64,000 nt of DNA from Streptomyces cirratus (GCF_014650775.1 NZ_BMVP01000001.1:186001-250000), one strand, 5' to 3'; shown: positions 17,355-25,925, counted from the first letter of the stretch. The notes: generated by a model not told the origin, from the letters alone. Translations and numbers: made by a program.

Positions 17355-18119
17355 TCAGTCCTCCTTGTTGACGGTTGCCGCGTCCAGAAAGGCGGGCCGC
17401 TCCCCGCCGCCGTGCACCAGCAGGCTCGCCCCGCTCACGTACGCCGCCCGGTCGGAGGCCAGGAACACCGCCGCCGCCCCGATGTCGGACGGTTCCGCCA
17501 GTCGCCCCAGCGGTACGGTTTCGGCGACCGCCCGGACGCCCGCTTCGTCCCCGTAGTGCAGGTGCGCGAGTTCGGTCCGCACCATGCCGGGGACCAGCGA
17601 GTTCACCCGTACCTCGGGGGCCCACTCGACGGCCATGGAGCGGGCGAGGTTCTCCAGCCCGGCCTTCGCCGCCCCGTAGGCGGCCGTGCCCGGGGAAGGC
17701 CGCGTGCCGCTCACGCTGCCGATCATCACGACCGAGCCCCGGGAGGCCCGCAGCCACGGGTAGGCGGCGAGCGAAGCCGTCATCGGGGCCAGGAGGTTCA
17801 GTTCGACGACCCGGGCGTGGCGTGCCGCGTCCCCTTCCCCCAGCAGCCGGTACGGGGTCCCGCCCGCGTTGTTGACCAGGCAGTCCAGTCGCCCGTACCG
17901 GTCGGCGACCGCCTCGAACAGCTCCTGGACGGCGCCGGGTTCGCGCAGGTCGACGGCGGTGAAGGAGGCCCGCAGGCCGCCTTCCTCGACGGGCCGCTCC
18001 GGTGGTCGGCGCGCGCAGACGACGACCCGCGCGCCCGCCGCGAGGAACGCACGCGCGATGCCCGCGCCGACGCCCCGGGTTCCGCCGGTGACGACGGCCA
18101 CCCTCCCCTTGAGCTCCAT
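17355..18119 (-). CDS. Short-chain dehydrogenase/reductase (Rv3549c-like, HIP cluster)
   Basis: 254 residues from ATG 18119 with AGGAAGG a suitable distance upstream. SDR motifs: TGGTRGVG at 11-18, NNAG near 88, Ser in IGSVSG, and YGAAK. It is the first gene of the leftward unit, divergent from echA20 with only 56 bp between the two starts, and that gap contains the palindrome CCTAACA-AA-TGTTTGG. The arrangement SDR, SDR, then divergent echA20-ipdA-ipdB-ipdC matches mycobacterial Rv3548c to Rv3553. A role in redox of HIP-CoA-derived intermediates is inferred from this context. The C-terminal tail FLDAATVNKED is beyond the usual SDR end. Confidence 0.85.
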   Translation of the reverse strand: MELKGRVAVVTGGTRGVGAGIARAFLAAGARVVVCARRPPERPVEEGGLRASFTAVDLREPGAVQELFEAVADRYGRLDCLVNNAGGTPYRLLGEGDAARHARVVELNLLAPMTASLAAYPWLRASRGSVVMIGSVSGTRPSPGTAAYGAAKAGLENLARSMAVEWAPEVRVNSLVPGMVRTELAHLHYGDEAGVRAVAETVPLGRLAEPSDIGAAAVFLASDRAAYVSGASLLVHGGGERPAFLDAATVNKED

Positions 18120-18137
18120 CGGCTGCTACCTTCCTCG

Positions 18138-18153
18138 CCTAACAAATGTTTGG
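18138..18153. promoter_or_regulatory. Candidate KstR2 operator (site 1)
   Basis: CCTAACA-AA-TGTTTGG, a 7+2+7 palindrome with one mismatch, lies between the divergent SDR (start 18119) and echA20 (start 18176). The same design recurs at 27445-27460 in the other divergent promoter of the cluster, and a KstR2-like TetR repressor is encoded between them. Confidence 0.6.
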
Positions 18154-18175
18154 TGGAAAGGTAGCTGATCCGCCC

Positions 18176-18925
18176 ATGGGTGTCTCCACCTCCAGCCCCG
18201 ACAAGGGCATCGCACTGGTCACCGTCGACTTCCCGCCCGTCAACGCCCTTCCGGTCGCCGGCTGGTACGAACTCGCCGACGCCCTGCGCGCGGCCGGCCG
18301 CGACCCCGCCGTCCGCTGCGTCGTCCTCGCCGCCGAAGGCCGGGGCTTCAACGCCGGCGTCGACATCAAGGAGATGCAGCGCGACCGCGGCCACGGCTCC
18401 CTCATCGGCGCCAACCGCGGCTGCTACGAGGCCTTCGCCGCCGTGTACGAGTGCGAGGTGCCGGTGGTGGCCGCCGTCCACGGCTTCTGCCTCGGCGGCG
18501 GGATCGGCCTGGCCGGGAACGCGGACGCGATCGTCGCCTCCGACGACGCCGCCTTCGGCCTGCCCGAGCTGGACCGGGGCGCGCTCGGCGCGGCCACCCA
18601 TCTGGCCCGCCTGGTCCCCCAGCACCTGATGCGGGCCCTGTACTACACCTCCCGTACCGCGTCGGCGGCCGAGCTGCACGCGCACGGCTCGGTGTGGAAG
18701 GTGGTCCCGCGCGCGGAGGTCCGCGCCGCCGCCCTGGAGCTGGCGGCGGAGATCGCGCGCAAGGACGGCTACCTGATCCGGCTGGCCAAGGCGGCCATCA
18801 ACGGCATCGACCCCGTCGACGTGCGGCGCAGCTACCGATTCGAGCAGGGGTTCACCTTCGAGGCCAATCTCAGCGGGGTCGCCGACCGGGTCCGCGACTC
18901 CTTCGGGAAGGGGCGGGACGCATGA
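18176..18925 (+). CDS. echA20: Enoyl-CoA hydratase family ring-cleavage hydrolase EchA20
   Basis: 249 residues from ATG 18176; the frame is open further upstream but would run through the operator. Crotonase-fold motifs include the oxyanion-hole segment GRGFNAGVDIKE and the second motif GFCLGGGIGLAG. In mycobacteria EchA20 hydrolyses the steroid C ring of HIEC-CoA during cholesterol breakdown. Assignment rests mostly on context: it heads an operon with ipdA, ipdB and ipdC and is divergent from two SDR genes, as in M. tuberculosis Rv3548c-Rv3553. Its stop overlaps the ipdA start as ATGA. Regulation by the adjacent palindrome is likely. Confidence 0.88.
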   Translation: MGVSTSSPDKGIALVTVDFPPVNALPVAGWYELADALRAAGRDPAVRCVVLAAEGRGFNAGVDIKEMQRDRGHGSLIGANRGCYEAFAAVYECEVPVVAAVHGFCLGGGIGLAGNADAIVASDDAAFGLPELDRGALGAATHLARLVPQHLMRALYYTSRTASAAELHAHGSVWKVVPRAEVRAAALELAAEIARKDGYLIRLAKAAINGIDPVDVRRSYRFEQGFTFEANLSGVADRVRDSFGKGRDA

Positions 18926-19776
18926 CCGACAAGTCGATGACCCCCGAGGACGTGGTGGGGCGGCTGCGCAGCGGGATGACGCTCGGCATCGGCGGCTGGG
19001 GTTCGCGGCGCAAGCCCATGGCGCTGGTGCGGGCACTGCTGCGCTCCGAGGTCACCGACCTCACCGTCGTCTCGTACGGCGGCCCGGACGTCGGGCTGCT
19101 GGCCGCCGCCGGGCGGATCCGCCGCCTCGTCGCCCCCTTCGCCACCCTCGACTCGATCCCCCTGGAGCCGCATTTCCGGGCCGCCCGCGAGCGGGGTGCG
19201 TTCGCGCTGACGGAGCTGGACGAGGCGATGTTCATGTGGGGCCTGCACGCCGCCGCGAACCGGCTGCCGTTCCTGCCCGTGCGCGCCGGTCTCGGGTCCG
19301 ACGTGATGCGCGTCAACCCCGAGCTGCGGACCGTGACCTCCCCCTACGCCGACGGCGAGGAGTTCGTCGCCGTCCCGGCGCTGCGCATGGACGCGGCCCT
19401 GGTCCACCTCAACCGCGCCGACCGCCTCGGCAACGCCCAGTACCTGGGCCCCGACCCCTACTTCGACGACCTGTTCTGCGAGGCCGCCGACGCGGCGTAC
19501 GTCTCCTGCGAGCAGCTGGTGGAGAGCGCCGACCTCGCCAAGTCAGGGCCCCCGCAGTCCCTGCTCGTCAGCCGCCACAGCGTCACCGGCGTCGTGGAGA
19601 CCCCCAACGGGGCGCACTTCACCTCCTGCGTCCCCGACTACGGCCGTGACGAGTCCTTCCAGAAGCTGTACGCGTCCACCCCCTGGCCCGAGTTCGCCGC
19701 CCGCTTCCTGTCCGGTCCGGGCGAGCACGCCTACCAGTCGGCCGTCCAGGCCTGGCACGAGGAGCAGCAGCGGTGA
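18922..19776 (+). CDS. ipdA: COCHEA-CoA hydrolase, alpha subunit IpdA
   Basis: 284 residues from ATG 18922. It has the class I CoA-transferase fold (VVGRLRSGMTLGIGGWGSRRKPMAL at the N-terminus, a glycine-rich loop for CoA), but in this subfamily the pair IpdA-IpdB is a hydrolase that opens the last steroid ring (ring D) of COCHEA-CoA. The proposed acidic catalytic residue of IpdA may be one of E98 or E101 (FALTELDEAMF), a region to compare with the published Glu of mycobacterial IpdA. Translation is coupled on both sides: ATGA with echA20 and GTGA with ipdB. Cytoplasmic. Gluconate/other CoA-transferase alpha subunits are the alternative, but the neighbours argue strongly for IpdA. Confidence 0.9.
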   Translation: MTDKSMTPEDVVGRLRSGMTLGIGGWGSRRKPMALVRALLRSEVTDLTVVSYGGPDVGLLAAAGRIRRLVAPFATLDSIPLEPHFRAARERGAFALTELDEAMFMWGLHAAANRLPFLPVRAGLGSDVMRVNPELRTVTSPYADGEEFVAVPALRMDAALVHLNRADRLGNAQYLGPDPYFDDLFCEAADAAYVSCEQLVESADLAKSGPPQSLLVSRHSVTGVVETPNGAHFTSCVPDYGRDESFQKLYASTPWPEFAARFLSGPGEHAYQSAVQAWHEEQQR

Positions 19777-20504
19777 ACAGTGAGCCGACCCGCGCCGAAT
19801 ACTGTGTGATCGCCTGCGCCGAGGCCTGGCGCGGCGACGGCGAGGTCCTCGCCAGCCCCATGGGGCTCGTCCCTTCCGTCGGCGCGCGGCTCGCGAAGCG
19901 GACCTTCTCCCCCGACCTGCTCCTGACCGACGGCGAGGCGATGCTCGTCGGGCTCGACGGCACGGTGGAGGGCTGGCTGCCGTACCGCCGTCACCTCGCC
20001 ATGGTCACCGGCGGCAGGCGCCACGTGATGATGGGCGCCAGCCAGATCGACCGCTTCGGCAACCAGAACATCTCCTGCATCGGGGACTGGGAGCGGCCCG
20101 CCCGCCAGCTCCTGGGGGTGCGGGGCGCGCCCGTCAACACCTTGAACAACCCGGTGAGCTACTGGATCCCGCGGCACTCGGCACGGGTCTTCGTCGAGCG
20201 CGTCGACATGGTCAGCGGCGTCGGCCACGACCGTGCCGAGGCGGCCGGGGTGACGCGTTTCCACCGTCTGCCCCGGGTGGTCAGCGATCTCGGCGTCTTC
20301 GACTTCGAGACCCCCGACCGCTCGATGCGCCTGGCCTCCCTCCACCCCGGGGTCACCGTCGAACAGGTCCGGGACTCCACCGGTTTCGCGCTGGAGGTGC
20401 CCGGCGACGTCCCGTACACGAGGGAGCCGGGCGCCGAGGAGCTGCGCCTGATCCGCGAGGTGATCGACCCCGCGGGCCTGCGCGAGCGGGAAGTGCGGGT
20501 CTGA
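19773..20504 (+). CDS. ipdB: COCHEA-CoA hydrolase, beta subunit IpdB
   Basis: 243 residues from GTG 19773, overlapping the ipdA stop. The CoA-transferase beta-subunit fold is visible (LASPMGLVPSVGARLAKRTFSPDLLLTDGEA; MGASQIDRFGNQNISCIG). It forms a heteromer with IpdA to hydrolyse the D-ring of COCHEA-CoA, the last ring opening of bacterial steroid catabolism. Key evidence is the gene order echA20-ipdA-ipdB-ipdC with overlaps and the KstR2-like regulator nearby. Only 4 nt separate its stop from the ipdC start. Length matches the mycobacterial protein (about 250 residues). Confidence 0.9.
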   Translation: MNSEPTRAEYCVIACAEAWRGDGEVLASPMGLVPSVGARLAKRTFSPDLLLTDGEAMLVGLDGTVEGWLPYRRHLAMVTGGRRHVMMGASQIDRFGNQNISCIGDWERPARQLLGVRGAPVNTLNNPVSYWIPRHSARVFVERVDMVSGVGHDRAEAAGVTRFHRLPRVVSDLGVFDFETPDRSMRLASLHPGVTVEQVRDSTGFALEVPGDVPYTREPGAEELRLIREVIDPAGLREREVRV

Positions 20505-20508
20505 GGCG

Positions 20509-21576
20509 ATGGAGACGGCATTGACCGCGCTGGTCGGGGTCCGGTACCCGATCGTGCAGACCGGCATGGGGTGGGTGGCCGGGCCTCGGCTGGTGTCGGC
20601 GTCGGCGAACGCGGGAGCGCTGGGGATCCTGGCGTCGGCGACGATGACGCTCGGTGAACTGCGGGCCGCGGTCCGCGAGGTGAAGTCCCGTACGGACGCG
20701 CCCTTCGGGGTCAATCTGCGCGCCGACGCCGGCGACGCCGCCGAGCGGGCCCGGCTGATCATCGACGAGGGGGTGCGGGTCGCGTCCTTCGCCCTCGCGC
20801 CGTCTCGGGAGCTGATCACCCGGCTCAAGGACGCGGGTGTGGTCGTCATCCCGTCGGTCGGGGCCCGCCGGCACGCGGAGAAGGTCGCGGCCTGGGGCGC
20901 GGACGCGGTGATCGTGCAGGGCGGTGAGGGCGGCGGGCACACGGGCAAGGTGGCCACGACCGTCCTGCTGCCGCAGGTGGTCGACGCCGTGGACGTCCCG
21001 GTGGTCGCGGCGGGCGGCTTCCACGACGGCCGGGGCCTGGTCGCGGCCCTCGCGTACGGGGCGGCGGGCATCGCGATGGGCACCCGCTTCCTGCTGACCT
21101 CCGATTCGACCGTCCCGGACGCCGTGAAGGCCGAGTACCTCAAGGCGGGCGTCAACGACGTCACCGTCACCACGGCCGTCGACGGGCTGCCGCACCGGAT
21201 GCTGCGCAGCGAGCTGGTCGATTCGCTGGAGCGGGCGGGCCGCGCCCGGGTGCTGGCCCGGGCGGTGCGGCACGCGGCCGGCTTCCGCAAGCTGTCGGGG
21301 CTGTCCTGGTCGCGGATGGTGCGCGACGGGCTGGCGATGAAGCACGGCAAGGACCTGTCCTGGAGCCAGGTCCTGCTCGCCGCGAACACCCCGATGCTCC
21401 TCAAAGCGTCCATGGTCGAGGGCCGCACGGACCTCGGTGTCATGGCATCCGGGCAGGTCGCGGGGGTGATCGAGGACCTCCCGTCCTGCGCGGAGCTCGT
21501 CGGCCGGGTCATGGCCGAGGCACAGAGCGCACTCGTACGACTGCACGCGCCCGGAGCCCAGCCCCCACCGGGGTGA
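20509..21576 (+). CDS. ipdC: IpdC, flavin-dependent oxidoreductase of HIP catabolism (nitronate-monooxygenase fold)
   Basis: 355 residues from ATG 20509. The TIM-barrel NMO/enoyl-reductase II-type FMN fold is clear: PIVQTGMGWVAG near the N-terminus, VIVQGGEGGGHTG for flavin phosphate, and AAGGFHDGRGLVAALAYGAAGIAMGTRFL. The second half, including MLRSELVDSLERAG and DLSWSQVLLAANTPMLLK, is as in mycobacterial IpdC (Rv3553), which acts with IpdF to introduce the double bond before EchA20 opens ring C. It is the last gene of the echA20 operon; the next gene, a secreted phosphatase, starts 37 bp later and may be read from the same transcript. The name rests on sequence memory plus operon position. 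Confidence 0.9.
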   Translation: METALTALVGVRYPIVQTGMGWVAGPRLVSASANAGALGILASATMTLGELRAAVREVKSRTDAPFGVNLRADAGDAAERARLIIDEGVRVASFALAPSRELITRLKDAGVVVIPSVGARRHAEKVAAWGADAVIVQGGEGGGHTGKVATTVLLPQVVDAVDVPVVAAGGFHDGRGLVAALAYGAAGIAMGTRFLLTSDSTVPDAVKAEYLKAGVNDVTVTTAVDGLPHRMLRSELVDSLERAGRARVLARAVRHAAGFRKLSGLSWSRMVRDGLAMKHGKDLSWSQVLLAANTPMLLKASMVEGRTDLGVMASGQVAGVIEDLPSCAELVGRVMAEAQSALVRLHAPGAQPPPG

Positions 21577-21612
21577 CCACCCTTCCTCCTCCTCGTCCCA
21601 GGAGCCGCCCCG

Positions 21613-22539
21613 ATGAGCCGTGTCCGTATCCGCCTGATGACGGCGGTCCTCACCTGCGCCCTCGTCGTCACCACCGTGTCCGCCACCGCCGCCTCCGCCG
21701 CGCAGGTGCCCGTCCGCCCAGGGCGCCACCAGCCGGCCGTGGCCGAAACGATCCGTCAGGTCCCCCTCCAGGGCGCGGTCAACTTCCGTGACCTGGGGGG
21801 CTACCGCACCTACACCGGCGGCCAGGTCCGCCAGGGGCTGGTCTACCGCTCCGACGCGCTGAACAAGCTGACCGCCGCGGACCTCACCACCGTCTCCGGC
21901 CTCGGCCTCACGAAGGCCGTCGACTTCCGCGTCCCGTTGGAGGTCCAATACGACGGCGCCGACCGGCTGCCCGCGGGGCTCACCCCCACCTCGCGCCCGG
22001 TCAGCGACCTCGGCCTGTACGCGACCCTGCTCACCGCCATCTCCAGCGGCGACCCCGTCAAGCAGGAGCAGATGCTCGGCGGCGGCCGCGCCGAGGCCTA
22101 CATGCGCGACATCTACCGGACGTTCGTGACCGGCCCCGAGAACCGGGCGCAGTTCGCGGCGACGCTGCGGGAGATCGCGGGGGGCACGGGGCCGCTGCTG
22201 TACCACTGCACGTCGGGCAAGGACCGTACCGGCTGGGTGAGTTACGTACTGCTGCGGGCGCTCGGCGTTCCCGAGAGCAGCGCCGGGCGGGACTACCTGG
22301 CCTCGAACACCTTCCGCGCGGCCTACGACGCCCAGGTGCGGGCGGGCCTCGAGCAGTCGGGCCGGATGCAGGACCCGGACCTGCTGATCCCGCTCCAGGA
22401 GGTCCGCCAGGACTACCTGGACGCCGCGACCGCCCGGCTGGAGGCGGACTACGGCGGCTTCCACGGTTACCTGACCGACGGCCTCGGCCTGGACCTGCGG
22501 ACCCTGGCGAGGCTGCGGAGCCGGCTGGTCAGGTCGTAG
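21613..22539 (+). CDS. Secreted tyrosine-protein phosphatase (Y_phosphatase3 / MptpB-like)
   Basis: 308 residues from ATG 21613. Residues 1-30 form a Sec signal peptide ending ASAA. The phosphatase domain starts with VNFRDLGGYRT (56-66), typical of the MptpB family, and the P-loop is HCTSGKDRTG with C199 nucleophile and R205. The extra Lys/Asp in the loop is characteristic of the triple-specificity group that can also act on phosphoinositides. Acting outside the membrane, it could dephosphorylate secreted or host-derived substrates. It follows ipdC by 37 bp, but a functional link with steroid breakdown is not obvious. A strong shared terminator follows. Confidence 0.93.
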   Translation: MSRVRIRLMTAVLTCALVVTTVSATAASAAQVPVRPGRHQPAVAETIRQVPLQGAVNFRDLGGYRTYTGGQVRQGLVYRSDALNKLTAADLTTVSGLGLTKAVDFRVPLEVQYDGADRLPAGLTPTSRPVSDLGLYATLLTAISSGDPVKQEQMLGGGRAEAYMRDIYRTFVTGPENRAQFAATLREIAGGTGPLLYHCTSGKDRTGWVSYVLLRALGVPESSAGRDYLASNTFRAAYDAQVRAGLEQSGRMQDPDLLIPLQEVRQDYLDAATARLEADYGGFHGYLTDGLGLDLRTLARLRSRLVRS

Positions 22540-22544
22540 GAACG

Positions 22545-22587
22545 GCTACGCCGGGCGGCGCGCACACTGCGCGCCGCCCGGCGTAGC
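22545..22587. terminator. Bidirectional terminator hairpin
   Basis: A 20-bp perfect stem (22545-22564 with 22568-22587) with a 3-nt CAC loop lies between the convergent phosphatase and DEAD-box helicase genes. Confidence 0.85.
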
Positions 22588-22605
22588 GGGGTATTTCCGG
22601 CCGGA

Positions 22606-24261
22606 TCAGGCCGACCGGCGCCGGCCCTGGCCCGCGCCACCGACGCGGCTGCGCGCCGAAGCCGCCGCCGCGCCGCCGGAGGCGCCGCCACCGGTACGCC
22701 GGCCGCGCTCGCCGGAACCGGAGCCCTGCCCGGCGGCCTGGCCGCGGCGGGCCTGGCCCGACCCGGCCGCGGGAGCCTGGCCGACGCCGGCGCCACCGGA
22801 GCGGCGGCCGCGGCCACCACCGGCGGACGGAGCCGCGCCTGCGGCGGAACCCGTGCGGGGTCCGCCCGAACGGCGGCCCGAGCCGGAACGCGCCTTGGGC
22901 TGCGCGGGCTGCGGCACCTCCAGCACCACCGGGACGCCGGACGGCGTCTTGGCGCCGGTCAGGCGGGACAGCTCCTCGTCGGAGGACTTGATCTGCGCGG
23001 TACGCGGGGAGATCCCGGCGTCCGACATCAGGCGGGTCATGTCGCGCTTCTGGTCGGGCAGGACCAGGGTGACGACGCTGCCGGACTCACCGGCGCGGGC
23101 GGTACGGCCGCCGCGGTGCAGGTAGTCCTTGTGGTCGGTGGGGGGGTCCACGTTGACGACGAGGTCCAGGTCGTCGATGTGGATGCCGCGCGCGGCCACG
23201 TTGGTGGCGACGAGCGCGGTGACCTCGCCCGTCTTGAACCAGTCCAGGGTCCGGTTGCGCTGCGGCTGGGAGCGGCCGCCGTGCAGGCCGGAGGCGCGGA
23301 CGCCGTCGGCCAGGAGCTTCTTGACCATGCGGTCGACACCCCGCTTGGTGTCCACGAACATGATCACCCGGCCGTCGCGGGCGGCTATGCGCGTCGCCAC
23401 GGCCTTCTTGTCGGTTTCGTCCATGACGTACAGGACGTGGTGTTCCATCGTGGTGACGGCGCCGGCCGACGGGTCGACGGAGTGGCCGACCGGGTCGGTC
23501 AGGAACATCTTGACGAGCTTGTCGATGTTCTTGTCCAGCGTCGCGGAGAACAGCATGGTCTGGCCGTCGGGCCGGACCTGCTTGAGCAGCGCGGTGACCT
23601 GCGGCATGAAGCCCATGTCGGTCATCTGGTCGGCCTCGTCGAGGACCGTGATCGCGACCTCGTCGAGGATCGCGTCTCCGCGGTCGATGAGGTCCTTGAG
23701 CCGGCCGGGGGTGGCGACGAGCACCTCGGCGCCGCGCCGCAGGGCGCCGGACTGCCGGTTGATCGACATGCCGCCGACGACGGTGGCGATGCGCAGGTTG
23801 ACGGCGGTGGCGTACGGCGCCAGCGCGTCGGTGACCTGCTGCGCGAGTTCACGGGTCGGCACGAGGACCAGCGCGAGCGGCGCCTTCGGCTGCGCGCGAC
23901 GGCCGGCGGTGCGGGCGAGGAGCGCCAGGCCGAAGGCAAGCGTCTTGCCGGAGCCGGTGCGGCCGCGGCCGAGCAGGTCACGGCCGGCGAGGGAGTTCGG
24001 CAGGGTCGCGGCCTGGATCGGGAAGGGCTCGGTGACGCCCTGGGCGGCGAGGGTCTTCAGCAGCGCCTCGGGCATGTCCATGTCCTCGAACGCGGCGACC
24101 GGCGGCAGGGCCGGGGTCAGCGGTTCGGGCATGGTGAATTCCTGGGGCCTGGCGGCGGGGGCGGACTTCTGCCGTCCCGCACCAGCCTTCGGACGTCCCT
24201 GGGCCGCTCCTCGGCCCCGGACGGGACGGCGGCTGGGTCGTGCGGAGCTGGAGCTGGTCAT
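22606..24261 (-). CDS. DEAD-box ATP-dependent RNA helicase
   Basis: 551 residues from ATG 24261. All helicase motifs are present: Q-motif region EPFPIQAATLP (78-88), motif I GRTGSGKT (100-107), PTRELA, TPGR, motif II DEAD, SAT, and in domain 2 RGIHIDDLDLV with HRGGRTAR. Flanks are low-complexity: residues 1-45 are basic and Ser/Pro-rich; about 445-551 are Gly/Arg/Ser-rich RGG-like repeats that commonly bind RNA. It unwinds structured RNA in ribosome assembly or decay. The cspA-like gene lies 101 bp upstream on the same strand, behind a terminator, and both types of protein are often cold-induced, so joint cold expression by readthrough is plausible. Confidence 0.95.
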   Translation of the reverse strand: MTSSSSARPSRRPVRGRGAAQGRPKAGAGRQKSAPAARPQEFTMPEPLTPALPPVAAFEDMDMPEALLKTLAAQGVTEPFPIQAATLPNSLAGRDLLGRGRTGSGKTLAFGLALLARTAGRRAQPKAPLALVLVPTRELAQQVTDALAPYATAVNLRIATVVGGMSINRQSGALRRGAEVLVATPGRLKDLIDRGDAILDEVAITVLDEADQMTDMGFMPQVTALLKQVRPDGQTMLFSATLDKNIDKLVKMFLTDPVGHSVDPSAGAVTTMEHHVLYVMDETDKKAVATRIAARDGRVIMFVDTKRGVDRMVKKLLADGVRASGLHGGRSQPQRNRTLDWFKTGEVTALVATNVAARGIHIDDLDLVVNVDPPTDHKDYLHRGGRTARAGESGSVVTLVLPDQKRDMTRLMSDAGISPRTAQIKSSDEELSRLTGAKTPSGVPVVLEVPQPAQPKARSGSGRRSGGPRTGSAAGAAPSAGGGRGRRSGGAGVGQAPAAGSGQARRGQAAGQGSGSGERGRRTGGGASGGAAAASARSRVGGAGQGRRRSA

Positions 24262-24316
24262 GCGAGAAAGCCCTCCTGAAACCGGCAGGTAAAACAAAGG
24301 TCGAAACAGCAGACAA

Positions 24317-24350
24317 GCCGGGGCCCGCACCTCGCGGTGCGGACCCCGGC
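24317..24350 (-). terminator. Terminator of the cold-shock gene
   Basis: A 15-bp stem with one mismatch (24317-24331 with 24336-24350) and a 4-nt loop begins 13 nt after the cold-shock gene stop on the minus strand, between it and the DEAD-box helicase gene. Confidence 0.75.
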
Positions 24351-24362
24351 GTGCTGAAAGAC

Positions 24363-24569
24363 TTAGTTGGCGGGGAGGATGTTCTCCGCCTGGGGGCCCT
24401 TCTGGCCCTGGGTCACGTCGAAGGACACGCGCTGGCCCTCCTGGAGCTCACGGAAGCCCTGGGTGGCGATGTTCGAGTAGTGGGCGAAGACGTCCGGGCC
24501 GCCACCGTCCTGCTCGATGAAGCCGAAGCCCTTTTCCGAGTTGAACCACTTCACGGTGCCAAGTGCCAT
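24363..24569 (-). CDS. Cold-shock protein, CspA family
   Basis: 68 residues from ATG 24569 with GGAGATTTAAA upstream. A single OB-fold nucleic-acid-binding domain with RNP1 KGFGFI (13-18) and RNP2 VFAHY (27-31); the rest ([19 protein letters not shown]) is canonical. It acts as an RNA chaperone that melts structures and antiterminates. The AT-rich ribosome-binding region and the long structured leader (with a U-tract hairpin) are typical of regulated csp genes. Several csp paralogues occur in Streptomyces; which one this is cannot be fixed. The DEAD-box helicase gene follows downstream. Confidence 0.96.
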   Translation of the reverse strand: MALGTVKWFNSEKGFGFIEQDGGGPDVFAHYSNIATQGFRELQEGQRVSFDVTQGQKGPQAENILPAN

Positions 24570-24617
24570 TTTAAATCTCCTGAATAGGCGGCAAGGGCCC
24601 CATCCGGAGATCCCGGT

Positions 24618-24657
24618 AAAAAACAAAAGCGCCTGTCGGAGCAATCCCGTCAGGCGC
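24618..24657 (-). promoter_or_regulatory. U-tract hairpin in the cold-shock gene leader (possible attenuator)
   Basis: Read on the minus strand, a 7-bp stem GCGCCTG/CAGGCGC (24651-24657 with 24629-24635), extended by an inner CGG/CCG, is followed at once by TTTTGTTTTTT (24628-24618). Such a T-run is rare at this G+C. It lies about 50 nt upstream of the cold-shock start codon. It may attenuate cspA-like transcription; terminating fadA6 (110 bp upstream) is the alternative. Confidence 0.6.
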
Positions 24658-24695
24658 ACATAAGTTTCATGGGTACCACAACTGCAACGCCTCCA

Positions 24696-24726
24696 AAGCT
24701 AGCACACGACGCCCGGGGACGGTCAA
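24696..24726 (-). promoter_or_regulatory. Candidate vegetative promoter of the cold-shock gene
   Basis: On the minus strand TTGACC (24721-24726) and TAGCTT (24696-24701) match the Streptomyces sigma-HrdB consensus, with a long 19-bp spacer. A start near 24689 would give a leader of about 120 nt that contains the U-tract hairpin. Confidence 0.45.
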
Positions 24727-24767
24727 CACCATGGGGTGACCCGTGTCCCCGGCGCCCCGCTGGGCTC

Positions 24768-25925
24768 CTACAGGCGCTCGATGATGGTCACATTGGCCTG
24801 GCCGCCGCCCTCGCACATCGTCTGGAGGCCGTAGCGGCCGCCCGTGCGCTCCAGCTCGTGCAGGAGGGTCGTCATGAGCCTCACGCCCGTAGCGCCCAGC
24901 GGATGGCCCAGCGCGATGGCGCCCCCGTTGACGTTGACCCGGCCGGGGTCGGCGCCCGTCTCCTTGAGCCAGGCGAGGACGACCGGCGCGAAAGCCTCGT
25001 TGATCTCCACCAGGTCGATGTCGTCCAGTGACAGCCCCGTCTTCTTGAGCGCGTACGCCGTCGCCGGGATCGGCGCCGACAGCATCCGGATGGGGTCCTC
25101 GCCGCGCACCGACAGGTGGTGGACACGGGCCCGCGGGCGCAGGCCGTGTGCGCAGACCGCCCGCTCGGAGGCCAGCAGCATCGCGGCGGCGCCGTCGGAG
25201 ACCTGGGAGGAGACGGCCGCGGTGATGGTGCCGCCCTCCACGACGGGCCTGAGGGCCGCCATCTTCTCCAACGTGGTGTCCCGGCGCGGGCCCTCGTCGG
25301 CGCCCACGTCCCCGTAGGCGACGATCTCCCGGTCGAAGCGGCCTTCGCCGGCGGCCCGCACGGCCCGCTGGTGGGAGCGGAGGGCGAACTCCTCCATGTC
25401 CCGGCGCGAGATCCCCCATTTGGCGGCGATGAGCTCGGCGCCGTGGAACTGGTCGACCGGGGCGTCCCCGTACCGGGCGCGCCAGCCCTCCGAGCCGGCG
25501 AAGGGCCCCTCGGTGAGGCCGAGCGGCTGCGCCGCCTGCCGGGAGGCGAAGGCGATCGGGATCATCGACATGTTCTGCGTCCCGCCCGCGACGACCAGGT
25601 CCTGGGTGCCGGACAGCACGCCCTGCGCCGCGAAGTGCACCGCCTGCTGCGAGGAGCCGCACTGCCGGTCGACGGTGACGCCGGGCACCTCCTCGGGCAG
25701 GCCGGCCGCGAGCCACGCCGTCCGGGCGATGTCGCCCGCCTGGGGGCCGACCGTGTCGAGGCAGCCGAAGACGACGTCCTCCACTGCCGCCGGGTCCACC
25801 CCGGACCGTTCCATCAGGGCCCGCAGGACGTGCGCGCCGAGGTCGGCGGGGTGGACGGCCGACAGGCCTCCCCCGCGCCGCCCCACGGGCGTGCGCACCG
25901 CGTCGACTATGTAGGCCTCGGGCAT
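24768..25925 (-). CDS. fadA6: Acetyl-CoA acetyltransferase / thiolase FadA6
   Basis: 385 residues from ATG 25925. Thiolase triad residues are visible: nucleophile C89 (VDRQCGSSQQ), His in GGAIALGHPLGATG, and second Cys in MCEGGGQAN. EINEAFA is also conserved. In the HIP pathway FadA6 performs thiolysis of MOODA-CoA-derived beta-ketoacyl-CoA after the rings are open. Assignment comes from the neighbourhood: the gene immediately upstream (26 bp) encodes a KstR2-like repressor, and ipdF precedes that, the same order as Rv3556c-Rv3557c-Rv3559c. Sequence alone would only say thiolase. A GGTCAGG-type ribosome site precedes the start. Confidence 0.88.
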   Translation of the reverse strand: MPEAYIVDAVRTPVGRRGGGLSAVHPADLGAHVLRALMERSGVDPAAVEDVVFGCLDTVGPQAGDIARTAWLAAGLPEEVPGVTVDRQCGSSQQAVHFAAQGVLSGTQDLVVAGGTQNMSMIPIAFASRQAAQPLGLTEGPFAGSEGWRARYGDAPVDQFHGAELIAAKWGISRRDMEEFALRSHQRAVRAAGEGRFDREIVAYGDVGADEGPRRDTTLEKMAALRPVVEGGTITAAVSSQVSDGAAAMLLASERAVCAHGLRPRARVHHLSVRGEDPIRMLSAPIPATAYALKKTGLSLDDIDLVEINEAFAPVVLAWLKETGADPGRVNVNGGAIALGHPLGATGVRLMTTLLHELERTGGRYGLQTMCEGGGQANVTIIERL

